Shown one piece after another: positions 8,319 through 17,885 of a DNA stretch of 64,000 nucleotides; the first letter of the stretch is position 1, and each line of letters starts with the position of its first letter. This DNA is from Chitinophaga varians. GTDB taxonomy: Bacteria; Bacteroidota; Bacteroidia; Chitinophagales; Chitinophagaceae. The position numbers and the translations under genes are program-made. The stretch covers positions 434,001 through 498,000 of the forward strand of contig NZ_JACVFB010000001.1 in NCBI RefSeq assembly GCF_014529945.1, in the 5' to 3' direction. The notes beneath the pieces were generated by a model that did not search any database, had not been told where the DNA came from, and saw only the letters and a list, made by a program, of their open reading frames with translations.

Positions 8319-11300
8319 ATGAAAAAAAGATTATCCACGCTATTACTGATGTGGGCAAGATGTCTTATCATTTACTTCCTGGCAGAACTGATCGCGTTCA
8401 ATACCTCATCCGGGAAAAATGTAAATGCCCAAATGAATCACGTTATCACAGAAAATTTTCAAAGCATTTCAGTAAGAAAACTATTTTCCGTTATCAACCA
8501 ACAAACTGCTGTCACTTTTGTATTCGATGCCCGTAGCATTAATCCGGATACTGTTGTACGAATAAATGCCCGCAGCTTAACAGCCGACAACATCCTGGAC
8601 AGCCTGGCTGAAAAGCTGAACTGGTCCTTCAAAAAGCTGGGAAATACGATCACCGTGAAAAGCAATCCGCAAAGCCGTATGCAGCGGGCTCCCGGACCGT
8701 TGGCAGATCCTGCCCGGCGCCGGGAAAACGAAGCCGTAGCGGATACCTTCCGCGTTTCCGGAACAGTGAAAGACTCACTGGGGACGCCGCTGACAGGTGT
8801 TACCGTTCAGGTGAAAGGCGCCGCCGGAGGAACAGTAACGGACAAGAACGGACATTATACCATTCCGGCTGCTCCCAATGCGGCCCTGCTCTTTTCATTT
8901 ATCGGATTCAATCGCCGGGAAGCCAATGTGGAAGGAAACAACCACCTCGACATAATGCTTAGCAGCAGCGCCAGCGGACTCAATGAAATAGTGGTAGTAG
9001 GATATGGAACAGAAAAAAGGGCCACCCTGGCAGGTTCCATTGCCACTGTTTCCGGAAAAGAAATCAAAGATCAGCCGGTAGCCAACCTTTCCAATGCGCT
9101 GGCAGGGAGGCTGTCGGGAGTGCGTATTACGCAATCCGGCGGTAAACCAGGCATGGCTTCCGCTATCAGTATACGCGCTGCCAGCACCTGGAATAACGCA
9201 GATCCCCTATACGTAATTGATGGCGTGGTGCGGGATAAATTTGCCTTCGATGCACTGGACCCCAGTGAGGTAGAGAATATCTCCATATTAAAGGATGGAG
9301 CCTCGGCTGCCGTATACGGTTCCCGTGCGGCCAACGGCGTTGTCCTCGTCACAACCAGGCAGGGCAAAGAAGGGAAAACAGCTATTTCATACAGTGGTTC
9401 GGTAGGAGTGGAGAAGCCTATACACATTCCTGAAACCCAGAATGCCTACCATCAGGGCGTTACCATTAACGATGCCCTGCGTATCGATAACATCCCCACC
9501 AATGATGCCAGGTATTATTCGCCCGATGAATTGGATTACTTTAAGACACATAACTGGAACTGGATAGATGAGGCCTGGAAAAACCCGGTGACTACGCGGC
9601 ATTCATTATCGGTAAGCGGAGGTTCTCCCAAGGTGCGGTACTTTATGAACGGCACCTACTTCTATGCAACAGGTTCTTTCAATAAGCTCGACTTTCGCAA
9701 GAACACCCTGAGAGCGAGCGTGGATGCAGATATCACCAGTAACCTCACCGCTTCCTTAAATGTAAGCATGGATGTCAGAAACGACCAGAAACCCTATTGG
9801 AGATATGACAATGACGGCGATAATATGCAGGACCTGTATAAGGCGTTCCTGTTCAGGACGCAATCTGTGCCACCGTATATAAACGGTAAACTGAACGGTA
9901 CCTACGTCGAATGGTCGCCATTGGCTATCACAGAAGGACAGACCGGTTACAATAAAAAGAAGTTTACCAACTACAACACCATCGCTACCCTGCGCTATAA
10001 GGTGCCATCGGTGCCCGGACTTGAGTTAAAATTCATGTTCAATAAATATTCCAGGACCAATTTCGCGAAACAGTTCAGCCTACCGTATGAATTATCCGTG
10101 TTTAAACGCAGCGGCGAACATAATCATATTGTCACTGATGAATTGGAAAGCGTGAAAACGCGTAATGACGGCGAGTTCCTTTACGAGTCATATGATAACC
10201 AGGAAGCTTATCAGCTGGATGGATATATTTCCTATAACCGTGCCTTCGGGGCGCATAAATTGAGTGCGTTGTTGGTGTACGAACAGGCGGAAAGCAATGG
10301 GAATAATTTCAACGGTCAACGTAATAATTTTGTGTCGCCTTCCATTGACCAGCTGTTTGCCGGCAGCGCCGCCAGCCAGTTTGCGAATGGAGGCGGATGG
10401 GAAGACGGCCGTGCCTCCTATATAGGCAGGCTGAATTATAACTATGCTGATAAATATATCCTGGAGGGCGCTTTCCGGTACGACGGTTCTGTTAAGTTCT
10501 CGCCGCCAAGACGTTGGGGCTTTTTCCCTTCCCTGTCTGCCATATGGCGCGTTTCGGAGGAGCCTTTCTTTAAAGACCATGTGACGTTTGTCAATGATCT
10601 TAAATTAAGAAGCACGATAGCTTTGATAGGCAATGACGCCGTAGGCGGCTGGCAATGGATGCAGCGTTATAATGTTGCTAACGGCGCTGTTTTTGGCGGT
10701 ATTACCAGCGGTATCACTCCGGGCTCACTGTCCAATCCGGGTATCACCTGGGAAAAGTCCGTATCCTGGAATGGCGGATTGGATGCCTATATGCTGGACG
10801 GCAAACTGAATTTCTCAGCGGACGTATTCCGCACTCATACCTATGATATTCTGGGGGCCAGGCAGCAAAGCGTTCCGTCTACTTTCGGGGCCACGCTCCC
10901 GGCAGAGAATTACGGCGTTATCAATGCGAAAGGGTTTGAGCTGTCCGCGAGGTACAACGGTGCTGTAAACAAACATTTCGGCTACTATGTGTCCGGCAAT
11001 TTCGGTTATGCTACCAACGAAGTAAAAGTGCAGGACCAACCGGCGAATCAACGCGCTTATAAATCCGTTATCGGATACAATATGGACCGCATCTGGGGGT
11101 ATGAAGCCACCGGCATCATCCGCACGCAGGCAGACCTCGACGCATTACCTGCCGGCTATACGATCTTTGGCCAGAAACCAGAACCGGGAATGCTCAATTA
11201 CCGTGATATCCGTGGGGCGGTAGACGATAAACCGGATGGGAAAATCGATGATAATGATGCGCAATACATCGCCAATTACAGCAATCCCCCGATAAATTAT

Positions 11301-11741
11301 GGTATCGCGCTGGGATGTACCTGGAAAGGATTTGGACTCGACCTGCTTTTCCAGGGCCTCGCAGGTAGTAAAACGATGATTGATGTACGTTATGTACAGG
11401 CCAGGACCGAAGAAACAAATTTCGCTTATTGGAACGATCACTGGACGCCCGAAAATCCTAATGCCGCATTTCCACGGGCGGCAAGGAACACCGCAGATGA
11501 TGCTTCTACATTCTGGCTGCGGAATGGCTCCTTTTTACGACTGAAAAATATCAACCTGTCGTATGACCTTCCCCGGCCGTTGATGAAAAGAAGCGGGCTT
11601 GCGGCCGTGCGGCTCTTCTTCACAGGTACCAATCTGCTGTTGCTGGAAGATCATGTGAAGGTCAGAGACCCGGAAGCAGCCAGCATGCGCTCCTATCCGT
11701 TGATGAAGAACTACACCTTCGGCCTGAACATTACCTTATAA
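8319..11741 (+). CDS. SusC/RagA-family TonB-dependent outer-membrane transporter with STN domain (locus A)
   Basis: About 1140 aa from ATG 8319. A longer frame from 8247 adds an Arg-rich 24-residue leader before the signal peptide. The shorter start is preferred because MKKRLSTLLLMW begins a normal signal peptide and the AAAAGTATG context matches the start of the locus B SusC. Domains in order: signal peptide, STN (about 40-115, signal relay to FecR), carboxypeptidase-D-regulatory-like beta-sandwich (about 145-225), plug (about 230-350, with EIVVVGYG at its start and DGASAAVYGSRAANGVV), and a 22-strand-type barrel ending in ...TFGLNITL. It imports large oligomers together with the SusD lipoprotein encoded next. 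The GH31 neighbour suggests an alpha-linked glycan, but this is inferred. Confidence 0.95.
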   Translation: MKKRLSTLLLMWARCLIIYFLAELIAFNTSSGKNVNAQMNHVITENFQSISVRKLFSVINQQTAVTFVFDARSINPDTVVRINARSLTADNILDSLAEKLNWSFKKLGNTITVKSNPQSRMQRAPGPLADPARRRENEAVADTFRVSGTVKDSLGTPLTGVTVQVKGAAGGTVTDKNGHYTIPAAPNAALLFSFIGFNRREANVEGNNHLDIMLSSSASGLNEIVVVGYGTEKRATLAGSIATVSGKEIKDQPVANLSNALAGRLSGVRITQSGGKPGMASAISIRAASTWNNADPLYVIDGVVRDKFAFDALDPSEVENISILKDGASAAVYGSRAANGVVLVTTRQGKEGKTAISYSGSVGVEKPIHIPETQNAYHQGVTINDALRIDNIPTNDARYYSPDELDYFKTHNWNWIDEAWKNPVTTRHSLSVSGGSPKVRYFMNGTYFYATGSFNKLDFRKNTLRASVDADITSNLTASLNVSMDVRNDQKPYWRYDNDGDNMQDLYKAFLFRTQSVPPYINGKLNGTYVEWSPLAITEGQTGYNKKKFTNYNTIATLRYKVPSVPGLELKFMFNKYSRTNFAKQFSLPYELSVFKRSGEHNHIVTDELESVKTRNDGEFLYESYDNQEAYQLDGYISYNRAFGAHKLSALLVYEQAESNGNNFNGQRNNFVSPSIDQLFAGSAASQFANGGGWEDGRASYIGRLNYNYADKYILEGAFRYDGSVKFSPPRRWGFFPSLSAIWRVSEEPFFKDHVTFVNDLKLRSTIALIGNDAVGGWQWMQRYNVANGAVFGGITSGITPGSLSNPGITWEKSVSWNGGLDAYMLDGKLNFSADVFRTHTYDILGARQQSVPSTFGATLPAENYGVINAKGFELSARYNGAVNKHFGYYVSGNFGYATNEVKVQDQPANQRAYKSVIGYNMDRIWGYEATGIIRTQADLDALPAGYTIFGQKPEPGMLNYRDIRGAVDDKPDGKIDDNDAQYIANYSNPPINYGIALGCTWKGFGLDLLFQGLAGSKTMIDVRYVQARTEETNFAYWNDHWTPENPNAAFPRAARNTADDASTFWLRNGSFLRLKNINLSYDLPRPLMKRSGLAAVRLFFTGTNLLLLEDHVKVRDPEAASMRSYPLMKNYTFGLNITL

Positions 11742-11759
11742 CGTGAAAAGAAAATAGTT

Positions 11760-13442
11760 ATGAAATTTGGATATACTACTATATATGCCCTGGTGTTACT
11801 GGCTTGCTTTACAGCGTGCAGTAAGGTGCTGGATAAAAAAGACCTGAGCGCTGTTAACGAGTCTGATATCTGGAAAGATGATAAGCTGGCAACGTCTTAT
11901 GTCAATAAGTTGTATGAAGATAACCTTCCGGGTTGGAATACTTCCGATGCCGGTACCTCCGATGAAGCATCAGGAGGAGATGCCGTGATGTACGGCCAGC
12001 TCACAATTAATTCCTTCGATCTATGGTCTTTTAGTAATATCAGGAACATTAACATCCTCCTGAAAAATATCGACGGGGGTACCCTGCCTGCTGCAACGAA
12101 GGACGTGTTAAAAGGACAGGCGTTATTTTTCAGGGCATGGCGTTATTTTGAAATGGTGAGACTATATGGCGGTGTGCCACTGGTCCTGGAACCTCAGCAG
12201 ATCACAGACAATCTGGAAGTATCGAGAAGTAAAACATCAGCATGCATTGACCAGATGGTGGCCGACCTCGACAACGCAGCCAGGCTGTTACCGCCCTCAT
12301 GGACAGGTAATGACCTGGGCAGGATCACCAAGGGGGCCGCGCTTGCATTAAAAGGAAGAATATTGTTGTATTATGCAAGTCCGCAATTTAACCCTTCCAA
12401 TGATCAGGCAAGATGGCAAAAGGCCTATGACGCGAATAAAGCAGCCAGAGAGGTGCTCGAAGGCGTGGGAGCAGGGCTGTATGATAAGTTTGCCAATATC
12501 TGGTTTGATGAAATGAATAAAGAGGTGGTTTGGGTAAACCGCTATTCCTACCCTGATAAAGTGAATGACTGGAACGCGGCCACCCGCCCGCTGAGTGAAG
12601 CACAAAACGGCACAGGGGCCAATCACCCCACGCTGGAAATGGTCAATGCTTTTCCTATGAAAGACGGACGGCCTGTCACAGATCCGGCAGCTGGTTATGA
12701 TGCCGTGCACTACTGGAGAAACAGAGATCCCCGTTTTGCCGCCACCATCGCCTATAACGGATGCCCCTGGGAGCTAAGCGGAAAAGCAGGAAGAAGGCAA
12801 TGGAACTACGTTGGCGCAGAAACGCAGTTCCTGACAGAAACCGGTTTTTATTGTAAAAAGGCGGTAGATGTCAGTTACTCCAAATTTTTCACCTACAACA
12901 GCAGTACCGACTGGGTGGAAATACGTTTTGCAGAAGTGTTGATGAACCTGGCGGAGTGTGCCAACGAAACAGGTAAAACCGGTGAAGCCTACGACATACT
13001 TAAGCTTATCCGGAAGCGTGCCGGGATAGATGCCGGCGGCGATAACCTGTACGGAATGAAAGCCGGTATGACTATAGAGGCGATGCGGGATGCTGTCAGG
13101 CTGGAAAGAAAAATTGAGTTTGCCTATGAAGGAAAACGTTATTGGGACCTGAGAAGATGGAAATTATTTGAGCAGGAACTGAATGGTAAGGTAAGGCATG
13201 GCCTTGTCATTACGTTGTTGATACCGCAAAATGAATTCAGTAAAATACAGGACACGGTTAATCTCGACCTGCACTACGAGCAATACTTCAGGGATTCACT
13301 GGTGGCCGTGGATAAGGTATTCAAAATAGACTTTAAGCCAAACTATTATTTTTATCCTATCAACACCAAGCACCTGGAGTTGAATGGTAATCTTAAACAA
13401 ACAAACGGATGGGATGGAGGTGCTTTTGATCCCCTGCAATAA
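11760..13442 (+). CDS. SusD/RagB-family nutrient-binding lipoprotein (locus A)
   Basis: 560 aa. A short signal peptide ends in the lipobox FTAC, so Cys near residue 20 is the lipidated N-terminus of the mature surface lipoprotein. The first half is TPR-like helical (ALFFRAWRYFEMVRLYGGVPLV is the family's hallmark region near residue 120). The C-terminal SusD domain includes the typical ERKIEFAYEGKRYWDLRRWK segment near 450. It begins 18 bp after SusC and acts as its lid, binding the substrate at the cell surface. Confidence 0.95.
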   Translation: MKFGYTTIYALVLLACFTACSKVLDKKDLSAVNESDIWKDDKLATSYVNKLYEDNLPGWNTSDAGTSDEASGGDAVMYGQLTINSFDLWSFSNIRNINILLKNIDGGTLPAATKDVLKGQALFFRAWRYFEMVRLYGGVPLVLEPQQITDNLEVSRSKTSACIDQMVADLDNAARLLPPSWTGNDLGRITKGAALALKGRILLYYASPQFNPSNDQARWQKAYDANKAAREVLEGVGAGLYDKFANIWFDEMNKEVVWVNRYSYPDKVNDWNAATRPLSEAQNGTGANHPTLEMVNAFPMKDGRPVTDPAAGYDAVHYWRNRDPRFAATIAYNGCPWELSGKAGRRQWNYVGAETQFLTETGFYCKKAVDVSYSKFFTYNSSTDWVEIRFAEVLMNLAECANETGKTGEAYDILKLIRKRAGIDAGGDNLYGMKAGMTIEAMRDAVRLERKIEFAYEGKRYWDLRRWKLFEQELNGKVRHGLVITLLIPQNEFSKIQDTVNLDLHYEQYFRDSLVAVDKVFKIDFKPNYYFYPINTKHLELNGNLKQTNGWDGGAFDPLQ

Positions 13443-13446
13443 TTTT

Positions 13447-15600
13447 ATGAAAATGAGATGGTGTTTTTTGCTGATCTGTATATTATCCGGACTGCTTATG
13501 CGGGCGCAGCCTGTACCCTTAAAGTGGGAGCAGGTGGCGCCGGGCGTCTGGAAAACCACCGTAGGGCAACCCGATAAGGTGGATTTACTTACTACCGCGG
13601 GCGGCAGTCCCCGGAGAGAAGCATTGCAGAAACTGGGTGACTTATCATTTCCGCTCCCACAGGCGGATTGTAACGCCGAAATAAAGGAAGGAAAGGTGTA
13701 TCTGCGTTTCCCGTTGCAGGAGAGTGAACAGTTGTATGGCCTCGGCCTGCAATTTAAAACGGTCAACCGCCGGGGGCAGATACTGAACCTGCATATGGAC
13801 CACTATGAGGGCCGCGATGATGGCCGCTCACATGCACCTGTTCCTTTCTATATTTCCAGCAGCGGTTACGGCGTGCTGATCAACAGCGCCCGTTATATTA
13901 CCGTATATGCCGGCACCGGCGTGCGGGTAAACAGTCAGCATCCTCCAAAGGCATACGACCGGAACACTGATCCCGACTGGAGCGCTCAGCCTTACTCCGA
14001 TGCGGTGGAAATGCTGGTGCCAACAACGGGCACGGAGATATATGTTTTTGCCGGTAAAAATACAATGGAGGTGGTACAACGGTATAACCTGTTCAACGGC
14101 GGCGGTGTCCTTCCTCCCAAATGGGGCCTTGGCTTTACGCATCGTATGCCTACCTTATCTACAGCAGAACAGGTGAAGGCAGAAGCCTCAGCCTTCAGTC
14201 AGCATGGCTTTCCACTGGACTTTATCGGACTCGAGCCCGGATGGCAAACAAAAGCGTATCCCTGCACTTTTGAATGGGATAAAAGCAGGTTTCCCGATCC
14301 TGCCGGTTTCGTAAAGGAAATGCAGGCGAAAGGTATCCGTTTGAATTTATGGCTGAATCCTTACCTGTCCCCGGCTTCATCACGATATAACGAAGCCAAA
14401 CCATTGTCAGGGTCGCACACGGTGTGGAATGGACTGGTGCCGGACCTGACCCTGCCAGCTGCGCAGCAGTTATACAGAGATCTCTTCAAAAAACAGCACC
14501 TGGACATCGGTGTCTCCGGATATAAAATTGATGAAGTGGATGGCGTAGACAGTTGGTTGTGGCCGGACGTAGCCTCTTTCCCGTCCGGAACAACTGCCGA
14601 ACAAATGCGACAGGTATATGGCGTAATGATGCAGCGCCTCACCACTGAATGGTTCCGGGAGAAAGGCATACGTACCTATGGATTGGTGCGTGCGTCCAAT
14701 GCAGGTGCCTCCTCCTTTCCTTATGTTATCTATAATGACTATTACAACCATCGTGATTTTATCACGGCATTGTGTAACAGCAGCTTTATAGGTGTACTCT
14801 GGACGCCGGAAGTAAGGGCCTCAAAAACGGCGGAGGAATGGCTGAGGCGTATGCAGTCCGCCTGCTTTTCACCCATGGCCATGCTTAATGCCTGGGCTGA
14901 TGGCACCAAACCCTGGAGTTTTCCGGAAGTGGAGAAACAGGTAAAAGATGTGGCATTGCTCAGAATGCAATTATTCCCCTATCTCTATACCGTTTTCTCT
15001 CAGTATTACCTGGAAGGCAAGCCACCGGTGAGAGCGATGAACCTGGTAGAAGGTTTCTCCTACCAGCATTCGTCTCAGAAAACAACCCTGGACGGAACAG
15101 AGAATCCCTATCAGATGGCCCTGCGGGAAGATGTAAAAGATCAGTTTATGCTGGGGGATGATCTGCTGGTAGCACCTATGTTTACAGGACAAACCAACAG
15201 AAAAGTGATACTGCCACCAGGCAAATGGTATGACTTCTACACCGGCGAATATGTTGGAAACGGCGATATAATAGTAGCTACGCCTGGCCTGGACAAAATA
15301 CCATTGTATGTAAAAGACGGCGGTATTATCCCGATGATACCACCGGTATTGCACACACCGGCGCCAGACGAGCAACTTTCCCTGGAAATCCGCCATTATG
15401 GAGAGGCTGAAAGCACTTCACTGCTGTACGATGATGACGGGCAATCATATGACTACCAGCATGGAAAATATATGCAATACCGGCTGTCAGCGAAAATGGA
15501 CAAGCATGCAGGATGGAAGGGACAGGTAGTGATAGAAAATAAGCAGGGGCTAAAAGTTGCCTATAAGAATATTAAATGGAGATTTATGTCGTGTCACTAA
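13447..15600 (+). CDS. Glycoside hydrolase family 31 (alpha-glucosidase/alpha-xylosidase-type) enzyme
   Basis: 717 aa from ATG 13447, 4 bp after SusD. An in-frame start at 13384 would overlap SusD and bury the signal peptide (MKMRWCFLLICILSGLLMRA), so it is rejected; export to the periplasm or surface is likely. An N-terminal beta-sandwich (about 30-220, with QLYGLGLQFK) precedes a TIM barrel. Catalytic nucleophile Asp362 sits in GYKIDEVDG. Asp431 in IYNDYYNHRDF is the candidate acid/base, although the usual WSGD signature is replaced. LNLWLNPYLSP and the distal beta domains (VAPMF, KWYDFYTGEY) also fit GH31. The altered acid/base region means the exact alpha-linkage cannot be predicted. It is the only enzyme of locus A. 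Confidence 0.9.
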   Translation: MKMRWCFLLICILSGLLMRAQPVPLKWEQVAPGVWKTTVGQPDKVDLLTTAGGSPRREALQKLGDLSFPLPQADCNAEIKEGKVYLRFPLQESEQLYGLGLQFKTVNRRGQILNLHMDHYEGRDDGRSHAPVPFYISSSGYGVLINSARYITVYAGTGVRVNSQHPPKAYDRNTDPDWSAQPYSDAVEMLVPTTGTEIYVFAGKNTMEVVQRYNLFNGGGVLPPKWGLGFTHRMPTLSTAEQVKAEASAFSQHGFPLDFIGLEPGWQTKAYPCTFEWDKSRFPDPAGFVKEMQAKGIRLNLWLNPYLSPASSRYNEAKPLSGSHTVWNGLVPDLTLPAAQQLYRDLFKKQHLDIGVSGYKIDEVDGVDSWLWPDVASFPSGTTAEQMRQVYGVMMQRLTTEWFREKGIRTYGLVRASNAGASSFPYVIYNDYYNHRDFITALCNSSFIGVLWTPEVRASKTAEEWLRRMQSACFSPMAMLNAWADGTKPWSFPEVEKQVKDVALLRMQLFPYLYTVFSQYYLEGKPPVRAMNLVEGFSYQHSSQKTTLDGTENPYQMALREDVKDQFMLGDDLLVAPMFTGQTNRKVILPPGKWYDFYTGEYVGNGDIIVATPGLDKIPLYVKDGGIIPMIPPVLHTPAPDEQLSLEIRHYGEAESTSLLYDDDGQSYDYQHGKYMQYRLSAKMDKHAGWKGQVVIENKQGLKVAYKNIKWRFMSCH

Positions 15601-15612
15601 AAAATTAAGCCT

Positions 15613-15640
15613 GGTACGGGAGCGTACATGCTCCCGTACC
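15613..15640. terminator. Strong hairpin at the end of locus A
   Basis: GGTACGGGAGC (15613-15623) and GCTCCCGTACC (15630-15640) form a perfect 11-bp stem around GTACAT, 13 bp after the GH31 stop codon. No T tract follows, so it may act as a 3'-end stabiliser or an imperfect terminator. Confidence 0.5.
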
Positions 15641-15706
15641 AACTATAGGAACCACGAGTAATCGCGTCAGGCAGGTGGTCCGCTATGTAAGTTTAGATGG
15701 TTTTGT

Positions 15707-15714
15707 TATCTTTG
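15707..15714 (+). promoter_or_regulatory. -7 box TATCTTTG upstream of the locus B sigma factor
   Basis: TATCTTTG matches the Bacteroidota -7 consensus TAnnTTTG. No clear TTTG is seen at the -33 position. If used, it gives a leader of roughly 100 nt before the sigma coding region. Confidence 0.35.
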
Positions 15715-15822
15715 GCTGATATGGTCATTACTGAAAATCGTTGATAAGTTTCAAATTCCGGCAGTGAAAATTTTTAAGTAATGGAATCTTAAATTCATAA
15801 TTTTACGATAAACCAACTTGCC

Positions 15823-16422
15823 ATTAACAGGTATTCCACATATCCAGATACGAAACTGCTCCTGCTGCTGAAGGATAATGATCCACAGGCGTTTGCCGAG
15901 ATATATGAGCGCTATTGCCGGGAAATTTTCAATTATGCGATTGTCCTTGTGAAGATACCTGAACTGGCAAAGGACCTGGTACAGGATGTTTTTATTAAGA
16001 TCTGGGAGGCGCGGGGAAAAATAGCAGTGGAAAAGAGTTTTCGCAGTTATCTGTTCCGTGTTTGTCATAACCGGGCTTATGACATGCAGAAAGAAATAGC
16101 CCAAAACCGCCATCTGCGGGAACAACTGGTTAACTATTATGAGCCGGCAATGGAGCCGGAAGCCCTGGTTCAGGAGGGCGATACCCCTTATATGCATCTG
16201 CTGAAACAAGCGTTGAGCTCCCTCACACCGCAACGCCGCCGCATATATGAAATGTGCAAGAATGAAAAGAAAAGTTACGATGAAGTAGCCCGGGCGCTAA
16301 ATATTTCCCCCAATACGGTAAGGAACCATATGACCAACACGCTTTCTTTTTTGCGTGATTATCTGAGGCAACACAGTAAGCTTACTCCTGTTCTCGTGTG
16401 GCTTTTTCAAAAATTTTTTTAA
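15823..16422 (+). CDS. ECF sigma factor (locus B) with no ATG/GTG/TTG start for its full domain
   Basis: The first canonical start in frame is GTG 15949 (157 aa), but it would delete most of sigma region 2. Reading upstream, the frame stays open to a stop at 15790 and encodes the expected KDNDPQAFAEIYERYCREIF helix followed by ELAKDLVQDVFIKIW. No ATG, GTG or TTG occurs in that stretch. ATT at 15823 (then NRYSTYPDTKLLLLL) is the most plausible initiator; ATA 15808 and ATT 15793 are alternatives. About 199 aa results, the normal FecI-like length. Region 4 (YDEVARALNISPNTVRNHM) is intact. The FecR gene follows at 16477. Either it starts at a rare codon that limits translation, or an upstream mutation has damaged it. 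Confidence 0.75.
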   Translation: MNRYSTYPDTKLLLLLKDNDPQAFAEIYERYCREIFNYAIVLVKIPELAKDLVQDVFIKIWEARGKIAVEKSFRSYLFRVCHNRAYDMQKEIAQNRHLREQLVNYYEPAMEPEALVQEGDTPYMHLLKQALSSLTPQRRRIYEMCKNEKKSYDEVARALNISPNTVRNHMTNTLSFLRDYLRQHSKLTPVLVWLFQKFF

Positions 16423-16443
16423 AAAAGACGGCCCGGCATAGTC
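16414..16443 (+). promoter_or_regulatory. Sigma/anti-sigma gap element (locus B copy)
   Basis: A T tract (16414-16420) overlaps the end of the sigma gene and is followed by TAGTC at 16439-16443, about 35 nt before FecR. It resembles the gap elements of the other loci, but with a longer spacing. Confidence 0.3.
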
Positions 16444-16476
16444 TTTTTTCTGTTTCCCCTAGTCTTATATCAGTTT

Positions 16477-17694
16477 ATGTACAAATCAGGAACTTATTAT
16501 AAAGACTTGCTTTCCCGATTTATCAGGAATGAAGTTACGCCCGATGAGGTGGAGGAATTGTGTGCTTTTATCGAAAGCGCGCCACAGGAGTACAAAGAAA
16601 TGTTGCTTCAGGAGGACATAATGGCGCTTACAGCGGAAGTGGCCCATCGTTCCCCCATGGTATTTTCTGATGAAGACATCCATCATGTCAGGGCACAGCT
16701 GTTGCTGCATGCCGGATTGCAGGCAGATAAAGCTCAACCCATAGCGCGGGGTGTGCGTTTCCTGCATCGCCGGTGGGTGCGCTATGCAGCTGCCGTAATA
16801 TTGGTTGCAGGTATTGCGACCGCTATTATTGTGTCGGGGCACCGGCAGCGTACCGGCTCCGGCATGGCTTCGGTCAATGAAAGTAGTGACGGTAATATTT
16901 TACCGGGAGCCGATAAGGCAGTGCTGACCCTGGACGACAGGCAAATAGATCTGGCGCCTGACAAAAACGGCATTGCCGTGGGTGAAACGATTGCCTATAC
17001 CGACGGAGAAAAACTTTCCGTTGCCGGTAAAAGGCTGACGCTCGCCACTCCGAACGGAGGTCAGTATCAGTTAGTATTGCCGGACGGCTCAAAAGCCTGG
17101 CTGAATGCGGCATCCAGTATTAGTTTCCCGTCGGCCTTTGATGGTGAAAGAAGGCGGGTGAAAATTACCGGCGAGGTTTATCTGGAAGTGCGCAAAGATA
17201 ACGCCAGGCCATTTTTGGTGGATGTGGATGGGAAATCAACGGTGGAAGTATTGGGGACCAGCTTTAATATCAATGCCTACGCTAACGAGGGAACGATCAA
17301 AACGACCGTTGCTGAGGGAAGCGTTCGTGTAGGCGCCACCGATATTGCCGGACCAGATAAGGTGTTGCTCAAGCCCGGCCAGCAGGCTATCGTTGCCGCG
17401 AAAACACCGGTAACAGACACTCAGGCCCGCATAGCGGTATTATCGGATGTTGATCTCTCTCAAACACTGGCCTGGAAAAATGGCTTGTTTAGTTTTAACA
17501 ATGCGGATATCCAAACGGTGATGAGGCAACTGGAAAGATGGTATGATATCAGGGTTCGTTATGAAGGAAAGGATTCCGGTATTACCATAGACGGCAAGAT
17601 GTACCGCAACGTAAATCTATCCAGTGTGTTGGAATTCCTGCGGGAGTCCGGGGTGCGATTCCGGATGGAAAACAAAACTTTGATAATACTGTAA
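16477..17694 (+). CDS. FecR-type anti-sigma factor (locus B)
   Basis: 405 aa, longer than the locus A protein because of an extra region between the membrane segment and the FecR domain. N-terminal sigma-binding part about 1-95. Membrane segment about 100-121 (VRYAAAVILVAGIATAIIVSG). FecR domain about 185-290 (PNGGQYQLVLPDGSKAWLNAAS). DUF4974 about 335-405 (FNNADIQTVMRQLERWYDI). The 188-350 region resembles the locus C FecR closely (shared LVLADGTKVWLNAASS-type block), so B and C are paralogues. It controls the sigma factor encoded just upstream. Confidence 0.93.
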   Translation: MYKSGTYYKDLLSRFIRNEVTPDEVEELCAFIESAPQEYKEMLLQEDIMALTAEVAHRSPMVFSDEDIHHVRAQLLLHAGLQADKAQPIARGVRFLHRRWVRYAAAVILVAGIATAIIVSGHRQRTGSGMASVNESSDGNILPGADKAVLTLDDRQIDLAPDKNGIAVGETIAYTDGEKLSVAGKRLTLATPNGGQYQLVLPDGSKAWLNAASSISFPSAFDGERRRVKITGEVYLEVRKDNARPFLVDVDGKSTVEVLGTSFNINAYANEGTIKTTVAEGSVRVGATDIAGPDKVLLKPGQQAIVAAKTPVTDTQARIAVLSDVDLSQTLAWKNGLFSFNNADIQTVMRQLERWYDIRVRYEGKDSGITIDGKMYRNVNLSSVLEFLRESGVRFRMENKTLIIL

Positions 17695-17786
17695 ACACCA
17701 GAACAACAACGGGGCCGATGCCTGCCTACAACGCATCGCGGATGTGAACAACCGTAATTTAAGCAAAATAAAAATATAGCCTAAAC

Positions 17787-17818
17787 AAAAGGCCAGTGAT
17801 GCTGCTACATCCCTGGCC
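17787..17818 (-). terminator. Minus-strand intrinsic terminator between FecR and SusC (locus B)
   Basis: GGCCAG (17791-17796) pairs with CTGGCC (17813-17818), extended by GATG/CATC (17798-17801 with 17808-17811). Read on the minus strand, the stem is followed by TTTTGTTT. It is in the same place and orientation as the hairpins at 8200-8232 and 28028-28065. Confidence 0.5.
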
Positions 17819-17885
17819 CGGCGTCTGAGTGCCATAAAAACAGTCCGACCGGGACAATTTTTCGTCAACCAAACAATGCAAAAGT

